Of a stretch of 6,132 nt of DNA, positions 5,882 to 6,132 are shown piece after piece. Within the stretch, counting starts at the first letter, position 1; every line of letters begins with the position of its first letter. Source of the stretch: CAZKYP01 sp964556885 (lineage in GTDB: Bacteria; Planctomycetota; Phycisphaerae; Sedimentisphaerales; Anaerobacaceae); assembly GCA_964556885.1 (NCBI GenBank), contig CAZKYP010000195.1:1-6132 (forward strand), in the 5' to 3' direction. The notes under the pieces are model-generated. The model ran no database searches. It saw only the letters and a program-made list of their open reading frames with translations, and was not told where the DNA came from. The position numbers and the translations under genes are program-made.

Positions 5882-5930
5882 TTTTAATTTTTGCTTTGTA
5901 TTTTTGCGTTTTACATTTTGATTTTTAATT
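5882..5930. repeat. T-rich heptamer-periodic tract, inverted to the one at 5770
   Basis: The plus strand can be read in 7-base steps as TTTTAAT, TTTTGCT, TTGTATT, TTTGCGT, TTTACAT, TTTGATT, TTTAATT. The minus strand of the tract at 5770-5818 has units of the same kind (TTTTGCT, TTTTGAT, GTTTGAT, ATTTGAT), so the two tracts are roughly inverted copies about 60 bases apart. Similarity is loose and low complexity could explain part of it. Confidence 0.35.
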
Positions 5931-5931
5931 T

Positions 5932-5957
5932 CGTGTTTCGGTCAAAACCGAAACACG
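5932..5957. repeat. Perfect 11-bp hairpin
   Basis: CGTGTTTCGGT (5932-5942) and ACCGAAACACG (5947-5957) are perfect inverted copies with a 4-base loop, CAAA. T-runs lie only to the left of the hairpin, not after it on the plus strand. On the minus strand the following bases are GAAATTAAAAATC. So it does not fit an intrinsic terminator in either direction. It may be an operator, a transposon end or an RNA hairpin. Confidence 0.65.
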
Positions 5958-5963
5958 CGCCTC

Positions 5964-5969
5964 TATAAT
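5964..5969 (+). promoter_or_regulatory. Isolated TATAAT box next to hairpin
   Basis: A perfect TATAAT begins 7 bases after the hairpin. The hexamer 17 bases upstream (GTCAAA, 5941-5946) matches TTGACA poorly and lies within the hairpin. If this is a promoter, the hairpin would be placed like an operator over the -35 region. No gene follows inside the window. Confidence 0.2.
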
Positions 5970-6132
5970 TGGAGCTACCATCGTTTTTGATCGATATTTT
6001 CAAAATTTTCTAAAAAAAATAATTCATAAGTCTTTGCAGACAAAGAGCTGAAAAATTTTCAAAAAATTTTATTTTTACTTTTAAACCCCATCGAAATTGA
6101 TTGAAAATTTAATACTATTGGGATAGGTAAAA

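Larger units (their letters stand above)
5777..6132. other. A+T-rich region without a supported gene
   Basis: No reading frame of credible composition is present on either strand. The first part holds the heptamer-like tract bordering the HNH gene, then a short mixed stretch (5819-5880) and a second T-rich heptamer-periodic tract. A perfect hairpin follows, then a very A+T-rich stretch to the right edge with homopolymer-like runs (for example 6010-6018 and 6051-6078). It may be the leader or promoter region of a gene to the right of the window. Confidence 0.6.

Noticed and set aside
6031..6046. TCTTTG/CAAAGA hairpin near the right edge
   Set aside because: A 6-bp stem with a 4-base loop in very A+T-rich DNA is expected by chance and is not followed by a T-run.

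Overview
The window looks like a metagenome-assembled or draft contig from a planctomycete-type (PVC group) bacterium, possibly Phycisphaerae. This assignment rests on protein style rather than a marker gene. An HNH endonuclease with a C-terminal AP2 domain and a hydrophobic N-terminus, and a kinase-like/membrane fusion protein beside pgpA, both resemble genes I recall from that group. A run of 100 Ns (1824-1923) marks a scaffold join, so gene order across it is not proven. Apart from a partial gene at the left edge, all recognised genes lie on the minus strand.

Layout from left to right. (1) 1-378, plus strand: the C-terminal part of a small helix-turn-helix protein resembling phage late-gene regulators. 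It is A+T-rich and runs off the left edge. (2) 1662-419, minus strand: two tightly linked unknown genes. The first encodes a soluble acidic protein of 253 residues and the second a 158-residue protein with two membrane segments and a PH-like tail. A strong ribosome-binding site and a possible promoter precede the pair. (3) 1663-1994: intergenic sequence interrupted by the N gap. (4) 4974-1995, minus strand: a compact two-gene unit of pgpA (phosphatidylglycerophosphatase A) followed 13 bases later by an 822-residue protein. That protein has a kinase-like N-terminal fold and a long multi-pass membrane region. A possible promoter and an inverted repeat lie in front of pgpA. (5) 5059-5167: stacked short repeats, namely two 10-bp direct copies, a palindromic ATTGCGAG-type element and three perfect heptamers. 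(6) 5776-5162, minus strand: the HNH-AP2 endonuclease gene, whose stop codon lies inside the heptamer tract and whose proposed TTG start lies inside another heptamer-like tract. (7) 5777-6132: very A+T-rich sequence with no gene, containing a third heptamer-periodic tract and a perfect 11-bp hairpin.

Functionally, the best-supported story is the pgpA unit. PgpA makes phosphatidylglycerol in the inner membrane, and the co-transcribed partner has a membrane core with a P-I-S-P-G motif reminiscent of the MprF/LPG-synthase transmembrane family, joined to an apparently degenerate kinase domain. This points to an undescribed phosphatidylglycerol-linked membrane protein, but the link is inferred. 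The right-hand part looks like a selfish-gene insertion zone: a homing-type nuclease embedded in repeats.
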